Shown here: positions 25,840-35,188 of the stretch, piece after piece
How positions within the stretch are numbered: position 1 is the stretch's first letter
Layout: each line of letters starts with the position of its first letter
DNA from: Paludibacter sp.
Lineage (GTDB): Bacteria > Bacteroidota > Bacteroidia > Bacteroidales > Paludibacteraceae
Direction: 5' to 3'
Assembly (NCBI RefSeq): GCF_009712605.1
Contig: NZ_WASO01000001.1
Span: forward strand, 682,001 to 746,000
Length of the DNA stretch: 64,000 bases
Made by a program: the position numbers and the translations under genes
Notes under the pieces: model-generated
Seen by the model: only the letters and a program-made list of their open reading frames with translations
Databases searched by the model: none
What the model was told of the DNA's origin: nothing

Positions 25840-28629
25840 ATGAATAAACTCAATAAACTCGGGCCTGTTGCAATCTGTTTGCTTGCAATAACATTGAATA
25901 TATCAGCTCAAACCACTTCGTGGCCTGCCGTGAAAGCGGAAGCCAAACCCTGGGCGCGTTGGTGGTGGTTGGGAAGTGCCGTCGATAAGGCAAACCTTAC
26001 CTACAACATGTCGGAGTATGCCGCCAAAGGGATGGGTGGATTGGAGATTATCCCGATCTATGGAGTGCAGGGCAACGATGCCAATAACATCAACTATCTC
26101 TCGCCCAAATGGATGGAGATGTTGAGCCACACCGAAAACGAGGCTGCCCGTCTGGGAATGAAAATCGATATGAATACCGGTACCGGCTGGCCGTTCGGTA
26201 GTCCGGAAGTGACGTTGGAAGATGCAGCTTGCAAGGTTGTTTTTCACGATTATACACTTCAGGCGGGCGATGTGTTGAAAGAGCCTGTGACGGTAAACGA
26301 TACAAAACAACAGGGCGTGGCAAAGCTGTCGCGATTGATGGCATTTTCCGCTGACGGGAAGAAAATCGATTTGACAAACAAACTTGATAAAGAAGGCAAG
26401 CTTCAATGGAAGGCTCCCGCGGGAGAATGGCATCTGGTAGCGGTTTTTGTCGGTAAAACTTTGCAGAAAGTGAAGCGAGCCGCGCCGGGAGGTGAAGGAT
26501 GGGTAATGAACCATTTCTCCAAACAGGCAGTGACCAACTATCTCGGGCGCTTTGATCGGGCATTTGCTCAGAGTCATACAGCCTACCCGCACTCTTTTTT
26601 CAACGACTCCTACGAGGTGTTTAGTGCCGATTGGACTCCCGATCTGTTCGAACAGTTTCAGCTTCGCCGCGGGTATAAACTCGAAGAGTACCTGCCGGAG
26701 TTCAGAGGACAGGGCAATGCGGATGTTATTGCCCGTGTAGTATCCGACTACCGCGAAACGCTGTCCGATCTGTTGCAGGAAAATTTTACCAAGACATGGA
26801 CCGATTGGGCGCACTCGCACGGTAGCACCACCCGCAATCAGGCTCACGGTTCGCCCGGTAACCTGATCGATCTCTACGCAACGGTCGATATTCCAGAATG
26901 TGAATCGTTCGGTATCTCCGATTTTCATATCAAAGGTTTGCGTGTCGATTCTATTCGTAAAACGAATGATTCGGATATTTCCATGCTCAAATATGCCTCT
27001 TCGGCGGCACATATTTCGGGTAAACCGTTGACCTCATCCGAAACATTTACCTGGTTGACCGACCATTTTCGCACTTCGCTTTCGCAGTGCAAACCCGATC
27101 TCGACCTCTTTTTTGTGGCTGGTGTGAACCATGTTTATTTTCATGGGACGGCTTATTCCCCGAAAGAAGCAGCCTGGCCAGGCTGGAAATTTTATGCCGC
27201 TGTCGACATGTCGCCGACCAACACAATCTGGCGCGATGCAGCTCCTTTGTTCAGCTATATCGCCCGCTGTCAATCGTTTTTGCAGGAGGGAAAACCCGAT
27301 AACGACTTTTTGGTTTACCTTCCCATTTACGACATGCGGAAAGCCGATCTGAAAAAACCGTATCAGGCCTTCACCATTCATGAAATGGCCGAAAAGGCGC
27401 CGAAGTTTATCGAGGCTATCCATACCATTATCAAAAGCGGATACGACGTCGACTATATTTCCGATCAGTTTGTGCGGAGTACAACTGTAAATCAGGGAAA
27501 ACTGCGTACGGTCGGAGGCGCGGACTACAACGCCATTCTTCTGCCGGATGTGAAGACCATTCCCCACGATGTGATGGCTCATCTCTTGTCGCTTGCCAAA
27601 GCGGGTGCGACAGTCGTTTTTGTGGGTGGTTATCCGCAGGATGTTCCAGGTCTGAGCAATTTCAAACAGAGAAAAGTGTTGCTGGGTAAATCCTTGTCGG
27701 CTTTGCCCAAGATTGTTTCGGTAACTAAAACGGCAGTGATGCTTTTCGGTAAAGGGAAGGTCGTTGTTGCTCCCGATTATGCTGCTGCACTTGCCGCTTG
27801 CAAAGTGCAAAAAGAAAATATGCGCACCGACCTTGGACTCTCCTGTATTCGCAGGTCGAACGAGACCGGCCATCACTATTTTATCTCTTCGTTGCAGAAT
27901 AAGGGCGTTGACGGTTGGGTGCCTCTGTCTGTGAAAGCCGAATCGGCAATGCTGTTCGATCCGATAAGCGGCAATTCGGGCAAAGCTAAAGTGCGTCAAC
28001 AAAACGGAAAAACAGAGGTCTATTTGCAGCTGAATTCGGGCGAATCGGTGATTCTGAAAACATTTGACAAACAAAATGTGGATGCAGTTGCATGGCAATA
28101 CACAGAGCCGCAGGCTACACCACTCACTGTCTCGAAAGGTTGGACATTGCAATTTGCCGAAAGCGATCCGGCTATTTCCGGAACTTTCGCTATCGATACG
28201 CTGGGTTCGTGGACGATGTTGAACGAACCGAATGCGAAAATAAATAAAGGAACTGCCTGTTACAGTGCCGAATTTGAACTGCCGGCAACAGCTGCTGCCG
28301 ATTGGCAGTTGAATCTGGGCGACGTGCGCGAGAGTGCGCGTGTTCGCATCAACGGACAGGATGCCGGAACTCTTTGGGCAGTGCCTTTTGTTGCGAATGT
28401 CGGCAAACTGGTTCACCCAGGTAAAAATAGGCTGGAGGTGGAGGTTACCAATCTTCCGGCCAACCGCATAGCCGACTACGACCGTCGCGGTGTGAAATGG
28501 CGTATCTTCAATGAAATCAACATGGTGAATCTGTTTTACAAACCGGTAACCTATGCCGACTGGGGAACTATTCCTTCCGGCCTACTCGGCCCGGTAACGC
28601 TAACTCCGTTGAAAGTGAAGAAATTCTGA
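25840..28629 (+). CDS. Secreted GH106 alpha-L-rhamnosidase-like enzyme
   Basis: 929 residues, close to the usual GH106 length, with signal peptide (LGPVAICLLAITLNISAQ). Family signatures at the N-terminus are PWARWWWLGSAVDKANL, GMGGLEIIPIYGVQG and DMNTGTGWPFGSPE. Further on are HSFFNDSYEVFSADWTPDLF and SSETFTWLTDHFRTSL, which hold conserved Glu residues of the catalytic region. A C-terminal jelly-roll contains LNLGDVRESARVRINGQDAG and a closing GLLGPVTL strand. It should release alpha-L-rhamnose from galacturonate in rhamnogalacturonan oligosaccharides, feeding the rhaT-rhaA-rhaB pathway encoded 10 kb away. Confidence 0.88.
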   Translation: MNKLNKLGPVAICLLAITLNISAQTTSWPAVKAEAKPWARWWWLGSAVDKANLTYNMSEYAAKGMGGLEIIPIYGVQGNDANNINYLSPKWMEMLSHTENEAARLGMKIDMNTGTGWPFGSPEVTLEDAACKVVFHDYTLQAGDVLKEPVTVNDTKQQGVAKLSRLMAFSADGKKIDLTNKLDKEGKLQWKAPAGEWHLVAVFVGKTLQKVKRAAPGGEGWVMNHFSKQAVTNYLGRFDRAFAQSHTAYPHSFFNDSYEVFSADWTPDLFEQFQLRRGYKLEEYLPEFRGQGNADVIARVVSDYRETLSDLLQENFTKTWTDWAHSHGSTTRNQAHGSPGNLIDLYATVDIPECESFGISDFHIKGLRVDSIRKTNDSDISMLKYASSAAHISGKPLTSSETFTWLTDHFRTSLSQCKPDLDLFFVAGVNHVYFHGTAYSPKEAAWPGWKFYAAVDMSPTNTIWRDAAPLFSYIARCQSFLQEGKPDNDFLVYLPIYDMRKADLKKPYQAFTIHEMAEKAPKFIEAIHTIIKSGYDVDYISDQFVRSTTVNQGKLRTVGGADYNAILLPDVKTIPHDVMAHLLSLAKAGATVVFVGGYPQDVPGLSNFKQRKVLLGKSLSALPKIVSVTKTAVMLFGKGKVVVAPDYAAALAACKVQKENMRTDLGLSCIRRSNETGHHYFISSLQNKGVDGWVPLSVKAESAMLFDPISGNSGKAKVRQQNGKTEVYLQLNSGESVILKTFDKQNVDAVAWQYTEPQATPLTVSKGWTLQFAESDPAISGTFAIDTLGSWTMLNEPNAKINKGTACYSAEFELPATAAADWQLNLGDVRESARVRINGQDAGTLWAVPFVANVGKLVHPGKNRLEVEVTNLPANRIADYDRRGVKWRIFNEINMVNLFYKPVTYADWGTIPSGLLGPVTLTPLKVKKF

Positions 28630-28632
28630 TTA

Positions 28633-28671
28633 GAAGATTTGGGAATTTGAAAATTAGAAAATGTAATTGGT
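28633..28671 (+). repeat. AT-rich intergenic repeat, copy 3
   Basis: AGAAGATTTGGGAATTTGAA and AATTAGAAAATG units resembling copies 1 and 2, with more divergence. The following bases to 28717 contain a further TTTTCAATTGTAAATT stretch. Confidence 0.45.
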
Positions 28672-28717
28672 GGAAGCAGATTGCAATCGTACATCGTAAA
28701 TTTTCAATTGTAAATTA

Positions 28718-31700
28718 TTGAAGGTGCTAAAACGAATAATATATATCACGCTGTTGCTTTGCCTTGCAGTATCAGCGAGTGCCACTGACGGTCTTTGGCA
28801 CGAAAAAGAACGGACGTTGCGTTACACGCCAGATGGTGACGACTTTGTGATTGTCAACGGAAAAGTAAAGTACAATCGTGCGTTGTACGGAACCAATACT
28901 GCGTTTCGTGCAGAAACGGGAGATGTTCCCGAATTTGCTTTTTACCTGCCGGGGATGGGAGGCAATCTCCATTTTGGATTGGTGGTGGACGGCGAAACGA
29001 AATGGCTGAACGATGCACAGTTTGTGGAAGCACGTTACCGTGCCGGGTCCCGGATCTACACCCTCAAAGACCCGTTGCTGGGTGGCGGTGAACTGCATCT
29101 TACGACTTTGGCAATGGCCGATGCCGAGGGGTTTGTGCTAAAAGGAGAGTTGAAAAATTGCTATAAAAAGGTCGAACTGTTGGTGGTTTTTGGTGGAGTT
29201 ACCGGCAAGCGCTTTTCGCGCGAAGGCGATCTGGGTGTCGATGCGGCCGACTGTTTTGATCTGAAACCGGAATATTGTACCGGTAATAAATATCTGTTTG
29301 GCAAGAACGATTTTCAACTGACACTTCCTCCGACGAAAAAGAGCGCAGCGATAACGCTGACCGGAATATTTCCGGAGCCATCAGTCATCAAAGCCGTCAA
29401 TCCGACGGTTGTTTCGTCTCCGTTTGCCCAATGGAATAGCTCGGTGGCAAACGATCAGCCCGTGGTAATGGCCCGATTTGCAGCCAATCAACATACTCCC
29501 TTCTATGTGGCTGTCGTTAAGGATAACAAAGATAGCTCTTTGTCGTATAAAAAGCTTGAATCCCGGTTTGTGCAGGCTGAAGCTGCGCGTCAGCAACTTG
29601 CTTCCCGTATCAAGATAACCACTCCCGATCCTTTTATCAATACTCTGGGCGGAACATTGGCAATGGCGGCCGATGCCATTTGGGAACCGAATTCCTATCT
29701 GCACGGTGCTATTGGCTGGCGGATGCGTTTGGCCGGATGGCGGGGTGCTTACACCGGCGATGTGTTGGGCTGGCACGACCGTGCACGCCTTCATTTCAAC
29801 GATTATGCAGCTTCCCAGGTGACGGATGTGCCGAATACAATTCCGCATCCGGCTCAGGATAGCGCCATGCATCTTTCCCGCGCATTGAAAAAATGGGGAA
29901 CGCCGATGTACAGCAACGGTTATATTTGTCGCAATCCGCAGAAAAATAATGAAATGCACCATTACGACATGAATCTCTGCTACATTGACGAATTGTTGTG
30001 GCATTTCAATTGGACGGGCGATCTCGACTATGCAAAAAAGATGTGGCCGGTGCTGAAACTGAGCCTTGCGTGGGAAAAACGCAATTTCGATCCCAATGAT
30101 GACGGACTTTACGATGGTTATGCCGCCATTTGGGCCAGCGATGGCTTGCAATACAACAGTGGAGCGGCTACTCACTCCACTGCCTATAATTACCGGGCAA
30201 ATAAAATGGCTGCCGAAATTGCCCGTAAAATAGGCGAAAATCCGGCACCGTATGAACAAGAGGCTGCAAAAATATGGAATGCCCTGAACGAGCAGTTGTG
30301 GATGCCCATTCAGGGCGTTTGGGCCGAATACAAAGACTTTATGGGCAACAAACAGGTACATGCGAGTGCGGCAGTTTGGTCTATTTATCATACGGTCGAT
30401 TCGGAAGCAGGCGACCCGTTTCAGTTGTATCAGGCAACGCGTTATGTCGATACTCAGATTCCCCATATTCCCGTCAAAGCAAAAGGATTGAAGGATGAGG
30501 GCTGGGAAACGATCTCCACCTCCGACTGGATGCCGTATTGCTGGTCGACGAACAACGTGGCCTTTGCTGAAATATGGCATACCGCACTTTCTTACTGGCA
30601 AAGTGGTCGCAGTGATGCCGCTTTTAAGCTGTTCAAAAGTTCGGTGTTGGACGGGATGTATTTGAGTAATAGTCCGGGTAACCTGGGGCAAATCAGTTTT
30701 TACGATGCCGCGCGTGGTGAGTGCTACCGTGATTTCGGCGATCCCGTCGGGATGTTTTCGCGTGCATTGGTACAGGGTTTGTTCGGAATTTTACCCGATG
30801 CCCTGAACGACCGGTTGGTGATTTGCCCGGGAATGCCTGCCGACTGGAAGTTTGCTTCATTCTCGACACCTGATGTTTCGTTCGATTACAAGCGTAGCGG
30901 TAACGTTGAACGCTATAAAATCGCCCAGCATTTGCCGAAGTTGCTCAATCTGGAACTCCAACTGAAAGCTTATGCCGATAAAATAAAAAGCCTTTCGGTC
31001 AATGGAAAACCGGCAGAGTGGCGCGTGGACACAGCTGCTGTGGGCACACCTGTCATTTGGGTGATGTGTGGCAAAAATCAGGCAAATAGTGTTGAAATTG
31101 AGTGGGGTGGACAGGTTGTTAAGACACCGGAAGAGCTTACGGTAGCCCGGGGCGATGCCTACAAGCAGTCAATCGGTACTCCGATTGGAAAAATTTACGA
31201 TCCGCAATCGGTACTGGGAGATAAACGGGCGGAAGAAAATACAATCTCCGGAACAATTACGGGAGAGGTAGGCCACCGTACCTTTTTTGTCCGTGTTACA
31301 CAAGGCGATCTGACGTGGTGGATACCGGTCGCACTTTGGGTGAAAGAACCTTTGGCGGTGGAACAGGTGAATCCGGGTTCCGGTCATCTCTCGTTCTGCT
31401 TGCGCAATAATCGCAACGTAGCAGTAAACGGAAAACTGTTGGTGAATGGAGAGCAGATCAAAACCAATCTGGCTATTGTTGCCGGTTCGGTTTCTGAACA
31501 GATCGACATTCCTGTTGGCGTAGCTGTTTGTGGAACCAACCGTATCTCGTTTGTAAAGGATAATGGAGCTCAGGAGGAGCAGACATTGGGAGACTGGTCA
31601 TTACCTGCCAATATCACCGGGAAAGCAGAGGTAGTCAATATGGACAACCAGTTGAACGATAAAGTGACCCAAATTTTCAGAAACGAATACCTTGCTCCGC

Positions 31701-32395
31701 GTTCACCGTATACCACGTTGCAAACGCCTACGCAAGGCATTGGAGAGTGGACACATCCGCTCACGACGGCCAACGTCGACGATAGCGGGTTGCGGAAAGC
31801 CTCTGAGAATGGAGCCTTCCATACGCCGATGGGGATTCCGTTCCGCACAACATCATTGCCCGATACAAAGAATATTGCCTTTACCTCGCTCTGGAACAAC
31901 TATCCGATATCAGTTGCTGTCCCCCTGACCGGAAAAGCATCTCATGCTTATCTGTTGATGGCCGGTTCGACCAATCATATGCAAAGCCGCTTTACTAACG
32001 GCGTGGTGAAGGTCCGGTATACCGACGGTACTTCCGATTCGTTGTTGCTCGTCAATCCGCAAACGTGGTGCCCCATTGAGCAGGATTACTACGAAGACGG
32101 ATTCGCATTTAACATAAAAGCCCCACGTCCGTACCGGGTTTTCCTGAAAACGGGAGCAGTCAGTCGCGAGATGATGGCAACGAAAGAGAAACAGCCTACG
32201 GATTCGACAAAACGCAATGGAGGCGACTATACCGAAACTCCGGTGTCACCGGCTTCGGGACGCGAAATTGACGGTGGTGCGGCAGTGATACTTGATTTGC
32301 CGTTGGATAGAACAAAACAGTTGAAACAACTGACACTCGAAACCCGTGCCAACGAGGTGGTAATTGGTTTGATGGGTGTGACACTGATGCGGTAA
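28718..32395 (+). CDS. Very large DUF4450 six-hairpin glycosidase-like protein
   Basis: 1225 residues. No ATG precedes the signal peptide: the frame opens with TTG at 28718 (VLKRIIYITLLLCLAVSASA follows), or GTG at 28724. Domains in order: DUF4450-type N-terminal domain about 25-260; an (alpha/alpha)6 catalytic-type domain about 300-760 with IGWRMRLAGWRGAYTGDVLG, GWETISTSDWMPYCWSTNNV and LGQISFYDAARGECYRDFGD; then beta-sandwich modules to the end. The DUF4450 name is from memory. The substrate is unknown; the cluster suggests a rhamnogalacturonan-linked sugar. The Asp/Glu content of TGDVLGWHDR and DEGWE gives catalytic candidates. Confidence 0.7.
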   Translation: MKVLKRIIYITLLLCLAVSASATDGLWHEKERTLRYTPDGDDFVIVNGKVKYNRALYGTNTAFRAETGDVPEFAFYLPGMGGNLHFGLVVDGETKWLNDAQFVEARYRAGSRIYTLKDPLLGGGELHLTTLAMADAEGFVLKGELKNCYKKVELLVVFGGVTGKRFSREGDLGVDAADCFDLKPEYCTGNKYLFGKNDFQLTLPPTKKSAAITLTGIFPEPSVIKAVNPTVVSSPFAQWNSSVANDQPVVMARFAANQHTPFYVAVVKDNKDSSLSYKKLESRFVQAEAARQQLASRIKITTPDPFINTLGGTLAMAADAIWEPNSYLHGAIGWRMRLAGWRGAYTGDVLGWHDRARLHFNDYAASQVTDVPNTIPHPAQDSAMHLSRALKKWGTPMYSNGYICRNPQKNNEMHHYDMNLCYIDELLWHFNWTGDLDYAKKMWPVLKLSLAWEKRNFDPNDDGLYDGYAAIWASDGLQYNSGAATHSTAYNYRANKMAAEIARKIGENPAPYEQEAAKIWNALNEQLWMPIQGVWAEYKDFMGNKQVHASAAVWSIYHTVDSEAGDPFQLYQATRYVDTQIPHIPVKAKGLKDEGWETISTSDWMPYCWSTNNVAFAEIWHTALSYWQSGRSDAAFKLFKSSVLDGMYLSNSPGNLGQISFYDAARGECYRDFGDPVGMFSRALVQGLFGILPDALNDRLVICPGMPADWKFASFSTPDVSFDYKRSGNVERYKIAQHLPKLLNLELQLKAYADKIKSLSVNGKPAEWRVDTAAVGTPVIWVMCGKNQANSVEIEWGGQVVKTPEELTVARGDAYKQSIGTPIGKIYDPQSVLGDKRAEENTISGTITGEVGHRTFFVRVTQGDLTWWIPVALWVKEPLAVEQVNPGSGHLSFCLRNNRNVAVNGKLLVNGEQIKTNLAIVAGSVSEQIDIPVGVAVCGTNRISFVKDNGAQEEQTLGDWSLPANITGKAEVVNMDNQLNDKVTQIFRNEYLAPRSPYTTLQTPTQGIGEWTHPLTTANVDDSGLRKASENGAFHTPMGIPFRTTSLPDTKNIAFTSLWNNYPISVAVPLTGKASHAYLLMAGSTNHMQSRFTNGVVKVRYTDGTSDSLLLVNPQTWCPIEQDYYEDGFAFNIKAPRPYRVFLKTGAVSREMMATKEKQPTDSTKRNGGDYTETPVSPASGREIDGGAAVILDLPLDRTKQLKQLTLETRANEVVIGLMGVTLMR

Positions 32396-32475
32396 CTTGA
32401 ATTGAAAATCAGCGTAAGCCAAAATATGCCCATATGAAAATGTGCCAATGTAATCTGAACAATAGGATAATCACA

Positions 32476-33993
32476 ATGAAAAAGAGTATACTTTTAGGGG
32501 TTGTACTTATGCTGGCAACAGCGATGCCGGCCGCAACGTCTTTTAATGTCAGGGATTTTGGGGCAAAAGGGGATGGAAAAACCATCGATTCGCCCGCCAT
32601 TAATAAAGCGATTGAGGCTGCGGCCAAAGAGGGTGGGGGCACGGTCTGGTTTCCTGCCGGGAAGTATGCTTCATATTCTATCAGGCTGCAAAGCAACATT
32701 ACGCTCTTTCTCGATAATGGTGCAACCCTGATCGCCGCATACCCTACCGAAACGGAGGGCTTCGACGTGGCCGAACCGAACGCATTCAATATGTTTCAGG
32801 ATTTTGGGCATAGCCACTGGCAAAACAGTCTGATCTGGGGAATTGGTCTCGAAAATGTGACGATATGTGGTCAGGGAATGATCGACGGTATGGGGCTGAC
32901 CCGTGAAGAGAGTCGGATAAAAGGGGTTGGTAACAAGGCCATTGCCCTGAAGTTGTGTCGTAATGTCAACCTGAAAGATATCCGTATGTATCGCTGCGGG
33001 CACTTTGCGTTGCTGGCAACCGGTGTCGATAATATGACGATCGATAACCTGCTGATCGATACCAATCGCGATGGTCTTGATATCGATTGCTGCCGCAATG
33101 TGCGGGTCTCCAACTGTACGGTCAATTCGCCGAACGACGATGCCATTGTGTTGAAGGCCAGTTATGGACTCGGATTTTTTCGCAACACGGAAAACAATAC
33201 CATTACCAACTGTTTCGTGAGTGGGTACGATATGGGAACGGTGCTCGACGGCACTTTTCAACGGTTTATTCCGCAGGCTCCCGACCAGTGCTTCCCGTGT
33301 GGACGTATCAAGCTGGGAACCGAATCGAGCGGAGGCTTTAAAAATATCACCATCAGCAACTGCGTGTTCGAACGTAGTCGCGGATTGGCTCTCGAAACGG
33401 TCGATGGCGGCGATCTGGAAGATATTACGGTTTCCAATCTGGTACTACGCGATATTAACGCTGCTCCCATTTTTCTGCGTCTCGGAGCACGTCAACGCAG
33501 TCCGCAGGGAACTCCGGTCGGCCATCTGCGTCGGGTAAGCATCGACAATGTTCGGGTTTACAACTCCGATTCGATGTATGTTTGCCTGATTGCCGGCATC
33601 CCCGGACACTCAATTGAGGACGTAAAGCTGAGCAATATTTATCTCTACCAACAGGGCGGAGGTACAAAAGAACTGGCCACCCGTGTGATTCCTGAAAATG
33701 AAAAAAAGTATCCCGAACAGACCATGTTCGGACCGTTGCCAGCATCCGTCTTCTATATTCGTCATGCGAATAATATTCAGATTAACAACGTAGAGGCAAC
33801 GATTATGCGGCCAGACGAACGTCCTTCGGTCTGTCTCGACGATGTGCATAACATCTCTTTCAGTAATGTCATTTTCAATCAACCGAAAGCACCGGCTGCT
33901 TTCTCGTTGACGAATGTTTCCGATTTTCGCACGTTCAATTGTCGGGATATAAAAAATGCAGTTATAGAAAGAGCAGAGAAACAAAATTACTAA
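32476..33993 (+). CDS. Secreted GH28 polygalacturonase-family enzyme (second)
   Basis: The ATG at 32476 gives 505 residues with a good signal peptide (SILLGVVLMLATAMPAATS); an in-frame ATG at 32434 would add 14 residues that do not fit. FNVRDFGAKGDGKTIDSPAI opens the beta-helix, NRDGLDID (about 197-204) and NSPNDDAIVLKAS (Asp221-Asp222) hold the catalytic acids, and KLGTESSGGFKNIT carries the later substrate-binding strand. It differs clearly from the first GH28 protein of the cluster, so the two probably cut different linkages, for example one exo and one endo or galacturonan against rhamnogalacturonan. GH105 follows after 32 bases. Confidence 0.9.
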   Translation: MKKSILLGVVLMLATAMPAATSFNVRDFGAKGDGKTIDSPAINKAIEAAAKEGGGTVWFPAGKYASYSIRLQSNITLFLDNGATLIAAYPTETEGFDVAEPNAFNMFQDFGHSHWQNSLIWGIGLENVTICGQGMIDGMGLTREESRIKGVGNKAIALKLCRNVNLKDIRMYRCGHFALLATGVDNMTIDNLLIDTNRDGLDIDCCRNVRVSNCTVNSPNDDAIVLKASYGLGFFRNTENNTITNCFVSGYDMGTVLDGTFQRFIPQAPDQCFPCGRIKLGTESSGGFKNITISNCVFERSRGLALETVDGGDLEDITVSNLVLRDINAAPIFLRLGARQRSPQGTPVGHLRRVSIDNVRVYNSDSMYVCLIAGIPGHSIEDVKLSNIYLYQQGGGTKELATRVIPENEKKYPEQTMFGPLPASVFYIRHANNIQINNVEATIMRPDERPSVCLDDVHNISFSNVIFNQPKAPAAFSLTNVSDFRTFNCRDIKNAVIERAEKQNY

Positions 33994-34025
33994 TAACATA
34001 TTAACCAACCCATCAATCCATTAGT

Positions 34026-35156
34026 ATGAAAAAAAGATGTTTTTCATCGTTGTTGCTAGCAAGCTTTTTTGTAAGCTTAAGTTTTGCCCAAGCGTTGCCT
34101 TCAAAAAAGGAGGTGCTGCAAAAAATGGAACTTGCCAACCACTACTTTATGGCCAAGTATGCCGATCCGTCCAAACCTTTGGTCACGGATAAAGTTCGTC
34201 CCAGCAATATCTGGACCCGAGCTGTCTATTACGAAGGATTGATGGCTCTTTATGCGTTGAATCCGAAGGCAGAATATTTGAAATATGCCATCGACTGGAG
34301 CGAATTTCACAAGTGGAATCTCCGTGGCGGTATCGAAACCCGTAATGCCGATAATCACTGTTGCGGACAGACCTATATCAATTTGTATAAGATGGATAAG
34401 TCGAAGTCCGAACGGATTGAAAATATCAAGGCTTCGATCGATAAGATGTTGGCTACCGACAAAGTGGATGACTGGTGGTGGATCGATGCGTTGCAGATGG
34501 CAATGCCTGTTTTTGCCGAACTGGGCGTGATCTATAAAGATGATCGCTATTTTCAACGCATGTATGACATGTATCTGAATACCAAACTCAAACAAGGTGG
34601 TGGTTTGTTTAACGCCAAAGACAACCTGTGGTGGCGTGACAAAGATTTTGTGGCTCCCTACAAAGAACCGAATGGCGAAGATTGCTACTGGTCGCGTGGC
34701 AACGGATGGGTAGTTGCTGCTCTGGTTCGTGTGATGGACGTCATGCCCAAGGACGCCGTAGGGTATTCGGAGTATCGGAAAACATACATGGCCATGATGA
34801 AGGCTTTGCTTCCGTTGCAGCGCCCCGATGGTTTTTGGAATGTGAGTCTGCACGATGCAACCCATTTTGGCGGAAAAGAAACCAGTGGTACGTCGCTTTT
34901 TGTGTATGGAATGGCTTGGGGTGTTCGTCATGGCTGGCTCGATAAAAAGACCTATATGCTCGCTATTGTGAAAGCCTGGAATGCGATGGCAAAAGAGGCA
35001 GTTCATGCCGATGGATTGCTTGGTTTTGTGCAGGGAACAGGTAAAGAGCCTAAGGATGGGCAACCTTTGAGTTATGATAAAACGCCCGATTTTGAAGATT
35101 ACGGGTTGGGTTGTTATTTGCTGGCAGGTAGCGAAGTGTATAAGCTGGCGAAGTAA
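34026..35156 (+). CDS. GH105 unsaturated rhamnogalacturonyl hydrolase
   Basis: 376 residues with signal peptide (RCFSSLLLASFFVSLSFAQ). An (alpha/alpha)6 barrel of family GH105: SNIWTRAVYYEGLMALYALN, GIETRNADNHCCGQTYI with a catalytic Asp, KVDDWWWIDALQMAMPVFAE with the second, and YWSRGNGWVVAALVRVMDVM. It removes the 4,5-unsaturated galacturonate left at oligosaccharide ends by rhamnogalacturonan lyases. That activity implies that a lyase (PL9 or PL11 type) acts upstream, although none is encoded in this window. It is tightly spaced with its neighbours on both sides (32 bases each). Confidence 0.92.
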   Translation: MKKRCFSSLLLASFFVSLSFAQALPSKKEVLQKMELANHYFMAKYADPSKPLVTDKVRPSNIWTRAVYYEGLMALYALNPKAEYLKYAIDWSEFHKWNLRGGIETRNADNHCCGQTYINLYKMDKSKSERIENIKASIDKMLATDKVDDWWWIDALQMAMPVFAELGVIYKDDRYFQRMYDMYLNTKLKQGGGLFNAKDNLWWRDKDFVAPYKEPNGEDCYWSRGNGWVVAALVRVMDVMPKDAVGYSEYRKTYMAMMKALLPLQRPDGFWNVSLHDATHFGGKETSGTSLFVYGMAWGVRHGWLDKKTYMLAIVKAWNAMAKEAVHADGLLGFVQGTGKEPKDGQPLSYDKTPDFEDYGLGCYLLAGSEVYKLAK

Positions 35157-35188
35157 ATTGTCTGTAATCAGATTAATAGTACGTTGCA

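Noticed and set aside
25903-27012. Long antisense open frame (369 codons) inside the GH106 gene
   Set aside because: Same cause; GH106 signatures on the plus strand are unambiguous.
27034-28416. Long antisense open frame (460 codons) inside the GH106 gene
   Set aside because: GC-rich third positions of the real gene leave the opposite strand open; the translation is rich in His, Arg, Phe and Cys and matches nothing.
29381-30691. Antisense open frame of 436 codons inside the DUF4450 gene
   Set aside because: Shadow of the plus-strand frame; no signal, no motif.
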